From: Rhizobium rhizoryzae | GTDB taxonomy: Bacteria > Pseudomonadota > Alphaproteobacteria > Rhizobiales > Rhizobiaceae | DNA: 64,000 nucleotides | Reading direction: 5' to 3' | Assembly (NCBI RefSeq): GCF_011046895.1 | Contig: NZ_CP049251.1 | Location: 105,155-169,154 of the forward strand | In this document: in pieces, positions 35,276 through 44,050 of the stretch | Position numbering within the stretch: position 1 is the first letter of the stretch | How the letters are laid out: every line of letters begins with the position of its first letter | The notes under the pieces: generated by a model | Told to the model about the DNA's origin: nothing | The model's input: the letters and a program-made list of their open reading frames with translations, nothing else | Databases searched by the model: none | Program-made: the position numbers and the translations under genes

Positions 35276-35980
35276 ATGGCAATCTGCATATCGCTGGTAA
35301 GCGGTAAGGGTGGAGCGGGCAAGACAACCGCCGTAATCCTGGTCGCTGGTGAATATGCGCTTCATGGTAAGCAAGTGCTCTTGGTCGATGCGGATGGCCG
35401 GCAAAACCTAAATGAGTGGTGGTCGCGTTCCGAGGCTAAAGACAACAGGCCAGACGGCATTGAGCTTCGCACGGCGGTAACCAACGCATCACTTCAGCAT
35501 ATTCTGGAGAACGAAACCGCCAGGTTTGACGTCGTGTTAATAGACTCCCCCGGTCAAGACACCGTACTGCGAGACACGATCATCGCCGGCTCGGACATCG
35601 TTATGACCCCGATCCAGCCAAACCAAGACGAGATCCTTGCTGCCGGCCAGGCAGCAATGGACGTGGCTGACACCTGCGATCGTACCGGGCGAAACATTCC
35701 ACATCTCAACTTCAGAACCCGGATTACTCTCCCGGGTCGTTCACTGGAAGCCTACCGCCTGATCCGCCCCTTCATCGCAAACTTGCAGGAACAGGGATAT
35801 GATTCATACCTCCTGGACACTGAGCTTTATGAGCGAAACCCATACCGCGACATCAGACTTGGATATGGGACACTGCAAATGCTGGAGCTGAGCGACTCAG
35901 TCAAAAAGGCCCGGAGCGAGGTCATGACCTTGATGCAAGAAATTGAACGTTTCCTGCCGAACGAGCAGAAGAGGTCGTAA
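35276..35980 (+). CDS. virC1: VirC1-like ParA-family ATPase
   Basis: The 234 residues show a deviant Walker A, SGKGGAGKTT (residues 9-18), DADGRQNLNEWW, FDVVLIDSPGQD and a C-terminal helix, as in VirC1 and other small ParA proteins. On Ti plasmids VirC1 binds overdrive next to the nick site and gathers relaxosomes at the cell pole. Here it lies beside oriT and is followed by a VirC2-like gene, so a role in relaxosome placement is more likely than plasmid partition, which repA/repB provide. GAAAGGA precedes the ATG. Confidence 0.8.
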   Translation: MAICISLVSGKGGAGKTTAVILVAGEYALHGKQVLLVDADGRQNLNEWWSRSEAKDNRPDGIELRTAVTNASLQHILENETARFDVVLIDSPGQDTVLRDTIIAGSDIVMTPIQPNQDEILAAGQAAMDVADTCDRTGRNIPHLNFRTRITLPGRSLEAYRLIRPFIANLQEQGYDSYLLDTELYERNPYRDIRLGYGTLQMLELSDSVKKARSEVMTLMQEIERFLPNEQKRS

Positions 35981-35981
35981 G

Positions 35982-36428
35982 ATGGCTAAAGGCACTTCCA
36001 GCATATCTGATTTTCCCGTGGCACCGCGACGGTCGCGGGGGAATGTACCCAATCCAATGTCGCAGCCGGCTATAGACAACGAAGCAGAAAACGCGGTCGC
36101 CAGCCATCAACCGGACGAGGCCGCTGTCGAAGAAGCTCCTGCTCAGGTACAAGCCGTTCAGGTGCCCCCAAGATCAAGTTTGATTTTGCCCTCACCGGAG
36201 GCTCGCCGGGAGAGAGCGACGAACAAGTCGTTGGAGCGTGAGGCGTCCAGAATACGACTGCAGGAGCTCAAGCAGAACAAGGCGCGCGAGAGCAAGCACT
36301 TCGTCAATTGCCCTCTTGATTACGACACCAAGAAACGCTTGGAGCGCGCAGCCTCTGAAAACGACCTAAAAATGACGGTGATCGTCAAGGCCGCAATCGA
36401 CCAGTTCCTGAAGGATAATGGTTATTGA
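35982..36428 (+). CDS. virC2: VirC2-like ribbon-helix-helix protein
   Basis: The ATG at 35982, one base after the previous stop, gives 148 residues. A disordered, proline- and charge-rich N-terminal half is followed by a C-terminal RHH domain (SKHFVNCPLDYDTKKRLERA, then LKMTVIVKAAIDQFL), as in VirC2, which binds overdrive DNA with VirC1. The gene order virC1-virC2 matches Ti plasmids. It overlaps the next gene's TTG. Confidence 0.72.
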   Translation: MAKGTSSISDFPVAPRRSRGNVPNPMSQPAIDNEAENAVASHQPDEAAVEEAPAQVQAVQVPPRSSLILPSPEARRERATNKSLEREASRIRLQELKQNKARESKHFVNCPLDYDTKKRLERAASENDLKMTVIVKAAIDQFLKDNGY

Positions 36429-36829
36429 TCCTCGACCTTCGATTTCTGGCCGGGGTGGCCGTAGGCACCACCCTTGGCTTCTTGATCAACCCTGAAGCAG
36501 CGGAGAAGGCAGGGATCGACATTCAGTCCATAAAGAGGACTATGCCTGTTATTGGTTCTTCTCCAGCCGAGCCGGTCAAACAAGCTGATTGGCCAACCAA
36601 CGAACACGCGAAACGGGAGCTGTTCCGGTTTGCGATGTGGGACTTTGAGACATTTGGGCCGAAGTCTGAGATTTTGATCACAAGGTGCATCAGCATCGAC
36701 CAGCTTTCATTGGCATGCGAAATGCGCGTGAAGCTGAGCTGGATCTCCGAAGAAAGAACGGTCGAAGGCGTTTTTCAATCCAGCGCCCACAGCTGGAACC
36801 TGATCGCTGCGAACTGGATCTTGAGGTGA
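36425..36829 (+). CDS. Possible membrane protein downstream of virC2-like gene
   Basis: A TTG start overlapping the virC2-like stop (TTGA) gives 134 residues. An N-terminal hydrophobic segment (FLAGVAVGTTLGFLINPEA) is followed by a soluble domain with FAMWDFETFGPKSEI and MRVKLSWISEERTVEGVF. No family is recognised. Coupling to virC1/virC2 suggests a transfer-related role; an alternative ATG frame nearby stops after 18 codons. Confidence 0.55.
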   Translation: MILDLRFLAGVAVGTTLGFLINPEAAEKAGIDIQSIKRTMPVIGSSPAEPVKQADWPTNEHAKRELFRFAMWDFETFGPKSEILITRCISIDQLSLACEMRVKLSWISEERTVEGVFQSSAHSWNLIAANWILR

Positions 36830-37006
36830 TGGACAACGCGCCCTGAGTTGCGAATTTTATATCGAGGAGATCAGCATCCTGGCATTCATTCCCCCCACTT
36901 TTGTTAGGGCTTTGTAACTGGCGCCCAGGATGACAGTGCCTTAATGGCACGTTATGGTGCGTGATATCTGCCACAGGCGGATTTGGGGACTGAGGGAATA
37001 CCGACT

Positions 37007-37621
37007 GTGCGGAATCTATCCGACTATATCAAATCAAGGGAACTGGTTGAGACTACAGATCCAGATTTCCAGAGACCCTTGTACCGCAAGGAGGGATTCG
37101 ACGGCATAGTCAGCTTCGGCGAGATCGACGCAAAACTTTCCGCATTCCTACTCGACGAACGCGCGAAAACTGGTCTGACCCAGAGTGATTTCGCGACCCT
37201 GGCTGGTCTCGCTCGAGTGGTCTACAGCCGCTACGAACTGAACATTTCGCGGCTGACCGTCTCTCGAATGATTCACCTTTCCGAGCTCCTTGGGTTCCTG
37301 CCGATGCAGATGATTCATGCCGCAGCACCTCATCTCTACGGTAAAAATCCTGAAGAGGCCGATGATCGGGTTGAACTCTTCAGACTCATTCATGACCTCC
37401 CGCATGACACCATACGCAGTTTGATCGGTATAGTTGGCCAACTGACGCCTAAGGATGTTCTTGAAGCTCGGCAAAAAGCGGAAGCGGAGGCCGAAGCAAA
37501 AGCTGAGGCCGAACGCCAACGACTGACTAGAAAGGCGGCGAGAGTCAGCAGGAAAGGCCGTCCCCCTGGCCGGCCACCAGGTCGAAAATCATCCAAGGTC
37601 GATACCCCGACAGACGATTGA
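37007..37621 (+). CDS. Xre-type HTH regulator with AT-hook-like tail
   Basis: GTG at 37007 behind GAGGGA is preferred over TTG 36983, giving 204 residues. After a short conserved head (PLYRKEGFDGIVSFGEIDAK) comes an Xre HTH (TGLTQSDFATLAGLARVVYS, RYELNISRLTV). The second half is a charged helix rich in Ala-Glu, ending in KGRPPGRPPGRKSSK, which resembles an AT-hook minor-groove binder. The same head and HTH layout occurs in the protein at 59073, so they are paralogues. A role in control of transfer or replication is inferred only from position between the two modules. Confidence 0.75.
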   Translation: MRNLSDYIKSRELVETTDPDFQRPLYRKEGFDGIVSFGEIDAKLSAFLLDERAKTGLTQSDFATLAGLARVVYSRYELNISRLTVSRMIHLSELLGFLPMQMIHAAAPHLYGKNPEEADDRVELFRLIHDLPHDTIRSLIGIVGQLTPKDVLEARQKAEAEAEAKAEAERQRLTRKAARVSRKGRPPGRPPGRKSSKVDTPTDD

Positions 37622-37670
37622 AGAACGGAAAGGGCCGTCAAGTGATGGCCATTTAGGAACGCGTCGTCCC

Positions 37671-38909
37671 TCACCCCGTTTTCCGATCGCTGTTCGCATT
37701 TGCACGCATCAGCGACATCAGCATGGGTCCCAGCCCGAACTCTCCTGCCCTCGCTCGGCGCGTGAGATCGCGGAGATATCCACCTGCCGAATTGATATGC
37801 CCTGCCCTCTCCAAGATTGCAGCCATGGCAACCGCCGCGTTCTCCGGCCCCATCACCTCGCAAGCCTCCTGGTAAGCCGACGGGCTAACACCAAGCATTG
37901 ATCGTACCACCACCGCAGCTCCCATCAGCTCGCGCCAATGGGAGATCGTGCCGCCGGGCCCGTAGTCCGAAATCTGCGGGCAGGCTTTCAGGACCATCGA
38001 CAGCGGGAACGCCTTCATCTGTTCAGGCTTTGCCAACGGCTGAGCAACCGCTTTGGGTGCTACTTCCAGCTCGACGGCTGCGCCCTGCTCTTTTCCAGAG
38101 CTAGGTTCAAGTTCATAGATGGATTCGGGTTTTGAATTCTGTATGTGGCAGCCATTTTGAACAGCATTGCCGTCCATATTTTGAGAATCTAGCTGATTTT
38201 CCAGAAGGTTGAGGATTTCGGCGCGCAAAAGCTGCATCTCGTCGAGGATTGCGTCCACCTGGTGAAGGCCAGGATTGCGGGGAAGTCGGCTGACAATGCC
38301 GACATACATGTCTTCGATGGCTTCCCAGTCGCCGTCTGCCCCCTCCTCCATCGCTGCTGAAATCAGCTTGCGCACATCGCGCCGGCAGATAGTCAGGGCC
38401 TCTTTGGCTCGCCTGAACTGCAGGCGTTCGGCAGCGACTTCCTGTGCCAGAATTGCAAGTTCCGCAGCACGAGCCAAAAGTGGAGAAAGATCGAACCCAA
38501 AGGCTTGCTCGATATCGCCACCCTTGTCCCGGTGAGCGTAGCGCTTCCCGTTCGGACTATCCTTGCGCTGGATGAGCCCGGCTTCGACCAGGGCAGCCAA
38601 ATGGCGCCGCAAGGTCGTTCCAGAGATGCCGTGCGCTCTGACAGAAAGCTGGGCGTTCGAAGGGAAGACCACCAATCCGCTATCGCAGTTGAGCTCGCTC
38701 TCTGGATAAAACGTCAGCAATGCGTCCAGCACAGTCAGCGCCCTGTCCTGGAGGCCGAGGCGTTCACGGGCCTCACAGGCGTCGCGAAACACCTTCCATT
38801 TTTCGACCGGGCGGTTTGGTTTTGTCTCGGACGTCTGGAGCTGCCTCTTTACAAGAGCAAGCACAGCCGGCCGCCGCCCAAAGGGCGTCGTCACATTTCC
38901 CGTCTGCAT
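37671..38909 (-). CDS. repC: Replication initiator RepC
   Basis: The 412-residue RepC of repABC plasmids contains FRDACEARERLGLQDRALTVLDALLTFYPE, a winged-helix part (LVVFPSNAQLSVRAHGISGTTLRRHLAALVEAGLIQRKD, cited in pieces) and a C-terminal conserved block (YGPGGTISHWRELMGAAVVV). In this family the replication origin lies in an AT-rich stretch inside repC; the stretch at about 38090-38200 is AT-rich and fits. It ends the repA-repB-repC operon, and its translation is controlled by the antisense RNA in the 38910-39100 gap. Confidence 0.93.
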   Translation of the reverse strand: MQTGNVTTPFGRRPAVLALVKRQLQTSETKPNRPVEKWKVFRDACEARERLGLQDRALTVLDALLTFYPESELNCDSGLVVFPSNAQLSVRAHGISGTTLRRHLAALVEAGLIQRKDSPNGKRYAHRDKGGDIEQAFGFDLSPLLARAAELAILAQEVAAERLQFRRAKEALTICRRDVRKLISAAMEEGADGDWEAIEDMYVGIVSRLPRNPGLHQVDAILDEMQLLRAEILNLLENQLDSQNMDGNAVQNGCHIQNSKPESIYELEPSSGKEQGAAVELEVAPKAVAQPLAKPEQMKAFPLSMVLKACPQISDYGPGGTISHWRELMGAAVVVRSMLGVSPSAYQEACEVMGPENAAVAMAAILERAGHINSAGGYLRDLTRRARAGEFGLGPMLMSLMRANANSDRKTG

Positions 38910-39003
38910 ATTCCTTCACCTTTCTTCAGGCAAAAGAAATCCGCTCACCAAAACGATGCCAAAGACTCTTGACTGGGATTCATGGAAATGCGATTCTCGA
39001 TCT

Positions 39004-39060
39004 TGCTAGGAATTGAGAGAGGCTTCCATGACGGAAACGTTTTGGGGGCCTTTTTCTTTT
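39004..39060 (+). ncRNA. Antisense counter-transcribed RNA (incA/ctRNA) of the repABC operon
   Basis: It lies on the strand opposite repB-repC, in their gap. TTGACT at 38969-38974 is a good -35, with GATTCT at 38992 (17-bp spacer) as a weak -10. An intrinsic terminator follows: GGCTTCC (39021-39027) pairs with GGGGGCC (39044-39050), using two G-U pairs, then TTTTTCTTTT. The predicted RNA is about 50-55 nt, the usual size of repABC ctRNAs, which repress repC. The start point is approximate. Confidence 0.8.
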
Positions 39061-39100
39061 GTCGCGGTCTCTCCTCTTGACCAATTAACGAGTGTCTCGA

Positions 39101-40114
39101 TCACACCTCTTGGTGAGTTGGATCGGACTGATTGTTGTATTCGCTTAGGAGGTCAGGCATTCGGTCCGCCAGCCAGCGCGCGAAAGCGCGTTCCTGCTTC
39201 GGGATTGAGACCGTAGTTCCAGCCGAATTACTCTTCATGCGGCCAAAAACTCGGTCACCCACGGCGAAGTCAACAATCTCTTCAGCTGGTTCCGCAGTCA
39301 CTTTGTCGGCTGCAGCACTTGCAGCTCGCATCGCTTGGGCAATACGGCTGGAGCTGTCAGCGCCTCGAAACTCGACCGTGTCGATTATCTTGCGAACACG
39401 TGCTGCGCTGCTCGGATCTTTCAGCAACTCGGCAAATGCGGTCCATTTCGGGCGACCAACTCCTTTTGCTCTGCCGATCGCAAGAATGATGTCTTCGGGA
39501 ACCGCCTCCGTCACTCGAAACAGATGCGATATTGCCGCTTCTGAAGCTCCCAAGATTGGGCACATGGCGCGATGGGAAAGGCCAGCACTTTTGAGCTGTA
39601 CTGCCCACATTGCCTGCTCGATCCAGGTCAAGTTTTCCCGAACACCATTCTCAAGCGATTGCTCTTCAATCAATTGCCGATCGGAAAGCTCTCGAACATA
39701 CGCTCGAATCTTTATGGTCTCCGGGCGATCCGCTTCTGCCATTATGGCCTTGATCGCCGCCCATCGACGGTAACCGTAGGCAAGCTGGTAATGATCCGGT
39801 TTCGTCGGATGCGGCCGAACGAGAACCGGAATTTTTTGGCCTTCGCTTGCGATGGAAACCTTAAGCGCCTCGAGCTCTTTGGCCGCATCTTCGTCGTTGC
39901 CAAAGCGATCTCTATAGGGGGAGCGGTCGATACGGTCAGGATCGAGTGAAATGACACTATCTTCGGTGAGCTGTGTCAGTGCTCGACCCACATTGGAAAT
40001 GACCGGTGAAGAGTGCCGCCGCGCCAGCGAGGGCTTGTCAGACGCGTCCGACACCACAGTAGATTCTGTCCGGTTTTCGGCGGCCGCCATTCGCTGAAGG
40101 ATGCTTTTCTTCAT
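39101..40114 (-). CDS. repB: Partition protein RepB (ParB family)
   Basis: The 337 residues include a ParB N-terminal block (VSIASEGQKIPVLVRPHP, YQLAYGYRRWAAI), the ENGVRENLTWIEQA helix, an HTH (LSHRAMCPILGASEAAISHL) and a C-terminal dimerisation domain. RepB binds parS sites and works with RepA to segregate the plasmid. It overlaps repA by 4 bp (ATGA). Confidence 0.94.
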   Translation of the reverse strand: MKKSILQRMAAAENRTESTVVSDASDKPSLARRHSSPVISNVGRALTQLTEDSVISLDPDRIDRSPYRDRFGNDEDAAKELEALKVSIASEGQKIPVLVRPHPTKPDHYQLAYGYRRWAAIKAIMAEADRPETIKIRAYVRELSDRQLIEEQSLENGVRENLTWIEQAMWAVQLKSAGLSHRAMCPILGASEAAISHLFRVTEAVPEDIILAIGRAKGVGRPKWTAFAELLKDPSSAARVRKIIDTVEFRGADSSSRIAQAMRAASAAADKVTAEPAEEIVDFAVGDRVFGRMKSNSAGTTVSIPKQERAFARWLADRMPDLLSEYNNQSDPTHQEV

Positions 40115-41325
40115 GTGCTACGCCCCCAAACTTTGTGAACGAGGTCGAGGATTTCGGAGTTAACTCGATCAGCGCTCTCAATTGCACGCTTCAACGCTTC
40201 ACGACCGACCTCGCCCGACTCGAGCTCGTATAGGGTCTTCTTCGCTACCGCTGCACCGGCGATTGCCGTCGATTCGAGCGCCTCCGCAACCAGTACATCA
40301 TCACCAAACAATCGGCGCATGACTCCAGACATGTACTTCTGAGGCCCGTCATTCGGGTTCACGCGGGTGAGCAGGAAACGGAAAAAGTCATGCTCAAATT
40401 TTGCTCCAAACTGCCCCAGCACCTCCGATAGATCGGAGATCATGATCAGGAACTGATTGCACGATGCAACGTCGAGCATCGCCGGGTGAACGGTAATGAT
40501 TAAGGACGTTGCTGCGTAAAGAGCGGCGAGCGTTGAGTATCCAAGGGACGGTGGGGTGTCGATGATAACGATATCGTATCGATCATCGACGCGGGCCAGG
40601 GCACTGCTTAACCGCTCGAAAAACAAACCCAAGTCATCTCTGGTTTTCGAGGTCAGATAGGACGGGGTATCAAACTCAAAGTCCATTAGCTCCAGATTGC
40701 CAGGAACTAGATCGACACCCGGGAAATAGGTTGGCCGGATCACTTCAGCGAGCGGCCGCCTCTCATTGTCATATCGAATGGCTGCATAGGCTGTTTGATT
40801 CTCGCCGAGATCGAACTCGGGCTGAATACCAAATAGCGCAGTCATCGATGCTTGCGGATCAAGATCCAGACACAGGACCCGATAACCCTGAAGCCCTAGA
40901 AAATGTGCAAGATGGATAGAAGTGGTTGTCTTGGAACTACCACCTTTAAAATTCGCCGTAGCAATTATCTGAAGCTTTTCCCCTTTGCGACGATGCGGAA
41001 GCAGCTCGCCAGCTTCGTCCGGACGAAGTTCGGCCAGGAATGCCCTCAGTTCCTTGACCTGTTCTATCGTGTAGGTTCGCCTGTTGTTTTCTGCACGCTC
41101 GGGCAAAGGCCCCTTCCCTTCCAGCGTCAACTGGCGAAGAGTACTTTCCGGAACCTTGAGTAGCCTCACTAGGTCAAGGGTTGAGAATGTCCGACCAAAT
41201 GTTTTCTGCGCAGAGGGTGGATAAACAGCCTCACGCATATCGTTCAGCTCCGCAGAGAGTTTCGAGGTGTAGACCCCGATCTTCGACGCAGTGTCTCTGA
41301 CGCTCTGAGAAGCTGGCTGCAACAT
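40111..41325 (-). CDS. repA: Partition ATPase RepA (ParA family)
   Basis: The 404 residues have an N-terminal HTH-like domain (TFSTLDLVRLLKVPESTLRQ) that binds the operon's operator, then a ParA ATPase with deviant Walker A FKGGSSKTTTSIHLAHFL, LDLDPQASMTALFG and IVIIDTPPSLGYSTLAAL. RepA segregates the plasmid with RepB and autoregulates the operon. Inverted repeats just upstream (41411-41462) are its likely operator. The cluster reads repA-repB-repC on the minus strand. Confidence 0.95.
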   Translation of the reverse strand: MLQPASQSVRDTASKIGVYTSKLSAELNDMREAVYPPSAQKTFGRTFSTLDLVRLLKVPESTLRQLTLEGKGPLPERAENNRRTYTIEQVKELRAFLAELRPDEAGELLPHRRKGEKLQIIATANFKGGSSKTTTSIHLAHFLGLQGYRVLCLDLDPQASMTALFGIQPEFDLGENQTAYAAIRYDNERRPLAEVIRPTYFPGVDLVPGNLELMDFEFDTPSYLTSKTRDDLGLFFERLSSALARVDDRYDIVIIDTPPSLGYSTLAALYAATSLIITVHPAMLDVASCNQFLIMISDLSEVLGQFGAKFEHDFFRFLLTRVNPNDGPQKYMSGVMRRLFGDDVLVAEALESTAIAGAAVAKKTLYELESGEVGREALKRAIESADRVNSEILDLVHKVWGRST

Positions 41326-41410
41326 TCAATCCTCTTGACGGTTCTGACCACTTTACGAGATCATTTCCGTCAGGGATGCCAGACTGACTCCGATTCTTCA
41401 AGGCGTTTTT

Positions 41411-41462
41411 CGTTAACAAGAAGTTAACGCATCAAGGATGCCCGACTTTACAGTTGTAAAGT
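41411..41462. promoter_or_regulatory. Inverted repeats upstream of repA (operator or parS)
   Basis: CGTTAAC-AAGAA-GTTAACG (41411-41429) and ACTTTACA-GT-TGTAAAGT (41445-41462) are both perfect inverted repeats, 86 to 137 bases upstream of repA. They are candidates for RepA/RepB binding. The first resembles but does not exactly fit the GTTNNCNGCNGNNAAC parS consensus known from repABC plasmids, so its role is left open. Confidence 0.55.
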
Positions 41463-41505
41463 TTTGGGTCGATGCGCATGAGGCCCGACAGTTATGCCAG
41501 GGGCC

Positions 41506-42375
41506 CTACCCTTTAGAAGAGCTGAACTGTCGCAGATAGTCAGCGACTGCCTGAGCCTTTGCGGCGGCAGTGATGACTGCACGTGAATCCTGCTTGAGCA
41601 CCTTGAGCCAGTTTTCAACGTAAGTCGCGGTGTTATCTCGCGGATCATGCTCGATGCCAAGATCGGCGCAGACGAACGCGGCTGAGATCTCGGCAACAAG
41701 CTCCTCCATGGCGTAGGCCTCACTGCCGAACCGCCCACTCAGATCACGACCCAAACGTGCCTTTGCACCACTCCAATGAGAAATTTCATGAAGAATAGTG
41801 CTGTAAAGGTGAACCTCGCTGAGGAACCGCCCCCGATCCGGAATCAGAATGTCATCGAGACCAGGGCGATAACAAGCCTGCTTGCCGCCGTAGGTGATCT
41901 TCGCGCCAGTGCGATCTATGAAGGATTCGACGTTGTCGAGAACTGGAACGGCATCCATTGGCACATCATCGGCCGGGCTCTTGAAGCGGTCAGGCAGGTT
42001 ATCGATCTGCTCGACGTTGAAGACAGCGTAGCCCTTGAGATAGGGGACTGCGCGATCGTCCGCCTCCTGATCCTTCGGCGTGAAGGTGCCGTACTTGACG
42101 ACGAGGGTTCCTTGTTCGCCCTTGCGGACCTGGGCGCCAAGCTCCTGAGCCTGCCGGTAAGTCATCCATGTGTTTTCGTCGTAGCCGGCGAGTTGCCCGG
42201 AGAGCCACAGCATGACCACGTTGATGCCGCGATAGGCTTCGCCGGAGGCACGCAGCGGCGTAGCCGACCTGCGAACATTTCCGCGCCATGGCCGAATCCA
42301 AGGCTTGGTGCCGGCCTCGAGCTGCTGGATGATGGTGTCGGTGATCCGCTGGTAGGTGTCCTTTACGCTCTGCAT
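41506..42375 (-). CDS. ardC: ArdC-type antirestriction protein
   Basis: The ATG at 42375 follows AGGAG and gives 289 residues. The N-terminal ssDNA-binding domain begins with YQRITDTIIQQLEAGTKPWI and has AYRGINVVMLWLS and WMTYRQAQELGAQVRKGEQG. The C-terminal zincin protease-like domain has HEISHWSGAKARL near residue 195 with zinc ligands, and AMEELVAEISAAFVCADLGI. ArdC protects incoming plasmid DNA from restriction. An upstream in-frame ATG is unlikely. A GC-rich leader precedes it. Confidence 0.9.
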   Translation of the reverse strand: MQSVKDTYQRITDTIIQQLEAGTKPWIRPWRGNVRRSATPLRASGEAYRGINVVMLWLSGQLAGYDENTWMTYRQAQELGAQVRKGEQGTLVVKYGTFTPKDQEADDRAVPYLKGYAVFNVEQIDNLPDRFKSPADDVPMDAVPVLDNVESFIDRTGAKITYGGKQACYRPGLDDILIPDRGRFLSEVHLYSTILHEISHWSGAKARLGRDLSGRFGSEAYAMEELVAEISAAFVCADLGIEHDPRDNTATYVENWLKVLKQDSRAVITAAAKAQAVADYLRQFSSSKG

Positions 42376-42595
42376 TGCCGTCTCCTGTTCGTTGGTTGAC
42401 GGCAAAGATCCGAAGATAGCGAAACGAGCCCATGCACCCGTAGGGCCGCAACGGAGTGTAGGACCGCGCAAGCGGTTCAATGGGTGAGGGGCTATCGTAG
42501 TTTGTCCGTCAAACCATCCAACGAACAGGAGAGGGCGCTGAGCGTAGGCACCCCGACCGACGACACGGCCCTCAATGCAGCGTCAGGGCCGCAGA

Positions 42596-43672
42596 TCAGC
42601 GCTCTCGGTCGTCTTGGTCGCGGTTTCGCTGGCGATCGGCAAGCTGCTGCGCTTCGATAGCCTTAAGCTCGGCATTGATGTGCTGCGACTTAGGCTCTTG
42701 GGCCTTTTGCTGACCTGGCTGCGAATGGGCATCTTGGACCTGTTCCGGCCGACCCAGAGTCTTGAAATCAGATCGAGCGGTGAACTTAACTTCCTCGTCG
42801 TCAGGAGGCATCCGCTCGGGGAGATCAGCACGGTCTACGGCCACAATCCCCTTTTCGGTTACGAGGCTCGCTACGCGATTGTCATGGCCGAGAACCTGGC
42901 CTTCGATCACTTCGCCCGGGCGGGCCGTGCGGATATTATGCTCGAACGGTTTCTCGCCAGCCTGCTCAAGATCGGACATGGCACTGCGGATCGCCTCGCG
43001 GCGGTTAGGATCCATTGCATCCTGGATGAGGTGCTTCATAGCAGGACTGGACGGATCATTCGTGGTCTCAATGGATGCCTCGATCATGCGAGGCTTGGTG
43101 ATGACACTCAGATCGATGTCATGCCCATAGGTGCGGCCCAATGAGACCACCAGAGCTTCGTTTGCCCTTCCATTGCCTTCGCGAAAGGCATGAACATAGT
43201 TCAACTCAGATAGGACGTGAGCGGCCTTCTCGGCGAACTGCTCAGGTGTAGCGGCTCGCAAGCCCTGAACGTCTCTAGCAGGCCTCAGCGCCTCGTTGAG
43301 GCCCATTTCGATGCGCGAGCCGGGGAGGAAAGTCGTATCGCCCTTCGAAAGCCCGCCTACCGGCTCTACCCGATGCCCATCGACGACAGGACTTTCATTG
43401 CGCGTATGTCCTGCCCATTCATAGATATCTTGAAAGATGTAGCCGTGCAAAGCCTTCAGATGCGCTGCATCGTGATTCCCGGTCGGGCCTTTTCCCTCAG
43501 CCAGCTCCGTTTGCCTCAAAGCCGTAAAAGCGTATTCGGCCTCACGTAGCGCCGAATGGCTCCTGATATCCAGCTTGTTCTTCAGAACATCCCTGAAATC
43601 CTTATCCTCTGAAGTGTTTGGATAGGTGTAGGAGCCTTTGGCTTCATCATCGCGGGCCAAGCGAAACCTCAT
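42596..43672 (-). CDS. Fic-domain protein with altered active-site arginine, toxin of a VbhT/VbhA-like pair
   Basis: The start at 43672 (MRFRLARDDEAKGSYTYP) gives 358 residues; the longer 43714 start has no support. The Fic domain has IFQDIYEWAGHTRNESPVV and the active loop HAFREGNGRANE (43157-43192), near residue 161. The canonical motif is HPFxxGNGRxxR; here Pro is Ala and the last Arg is Glu. That Arg normally binds the ATP gamma-phosphate. A beta-rich segment follows (GEVIEGQVLGHDNRVASLV), then a charged helical tail. The antitoxin gene lies 53 bases upstream. Fic enzymes usually AMPylate proteins; activity here is uncertain. Confidence 0.85.
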   Translation of the reverse strand: MRFRLARDDEAKGSYTYPNTSEDKDFRDVLKNKLDIRSHSALREAEYAFTALRQTELAEGKGPTGNHDAAHLKALHGYIFQDIYEWAGHTRNESPVVDGHRVEPVGGLSKGDTTFLPGSRIEMGLNEALRPARDVQGLRAATPEQFAEKAAHVLSELNYVHAFREGNGRANEALVVSLGRTYGHDIDLSVITKPRMIEASIETTNDPSSPAMKHLIQDAMDPNRREAIRSAMSDLEQAGEKPFEHNIRTARPGEVIEGQVLGHDNRVASLVTEKGIVAVDRADLPERMPPDDEEVKFTARSDFKTLGRPEQVQDAHSQPGQQKAQEPKSQHINAELKAIEAQQLADRQRNRDQDDRER

Positions 43673-43725
43673 GCAAAAAAGCCGCATGAGACCACAGGCG
43701 GCCGCGAGAAACATCTAAGTGATGA

Positions 43726-43932
43726 TTAAGCCCGCTTGAAGCGGGCCAACAACTCTTGGCGCATTTCCTCGGAAGTGATATCTCCCGCAACGTAACGGCC
43801 GTTTGCTTCTTCCAAAACCGGATCGCCAGTGTAACCCTGCCGCATATTGGCAGCACGAGCCTGATCGACGGCTTTCTGTCGGGCTGCAACAGCTTCCGGA
43901 GAGCGATCGGGGCGAGGGGCATGAACGTTCAT
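43726..43932 (-). CDS. VbhA-like Fic antitoxin with altered inhibitory motif
   Basis: The 68 residues can be aligned without gaps, from memory, to VbhA: RQKAVDQARAANMRQGY for RRRDARNALASQRLEGL, and the C-terminal helix to QELLARFKR. The inhibition motif [S/T]xxxE[G/N] is AxxxQG here (A28, Q32, G33), so the Ser is Ala and the blocking Glu is Gln. The Fic protein's partner Arg is also replaced (Glu). It sits just upstream of the Fic gene, as expected. Confidence 0.75.
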   Translation of the reverse strand: MNVHAPRPDRSPEAVAARQKAVDQARAANMRQGYTGDPVLEEANGRYVAGDITSEEMRQELLARFKRA

Positions 43933-44050
43933 TGGCAGAGCCTCCAGTTACTATTCAACTTAGCACAAAAAGAGCCGAATATCCAGCGAATGCGGGGTAA
44001 GCGGCTCTTTATGGTGGGAGCCCGATCAGAGATCGGGCCTCCCAGAGCGA

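Noticed and set aside
39013..39216. Plus-strand frame of 67 codons between repB and repC
   Set aside because: It covers the terminator of the antisense RNA and the repB end; the ctRNA explains the sequence better.
41411..41429. Exact parS call for the repeat upstream of repA
   Set aside because: The palindrome is 19 bp with a 5-base centre and does not fit the GTTNNCNGCNGNNAAC consensus, so only a general operator or parS candidate is claimed.
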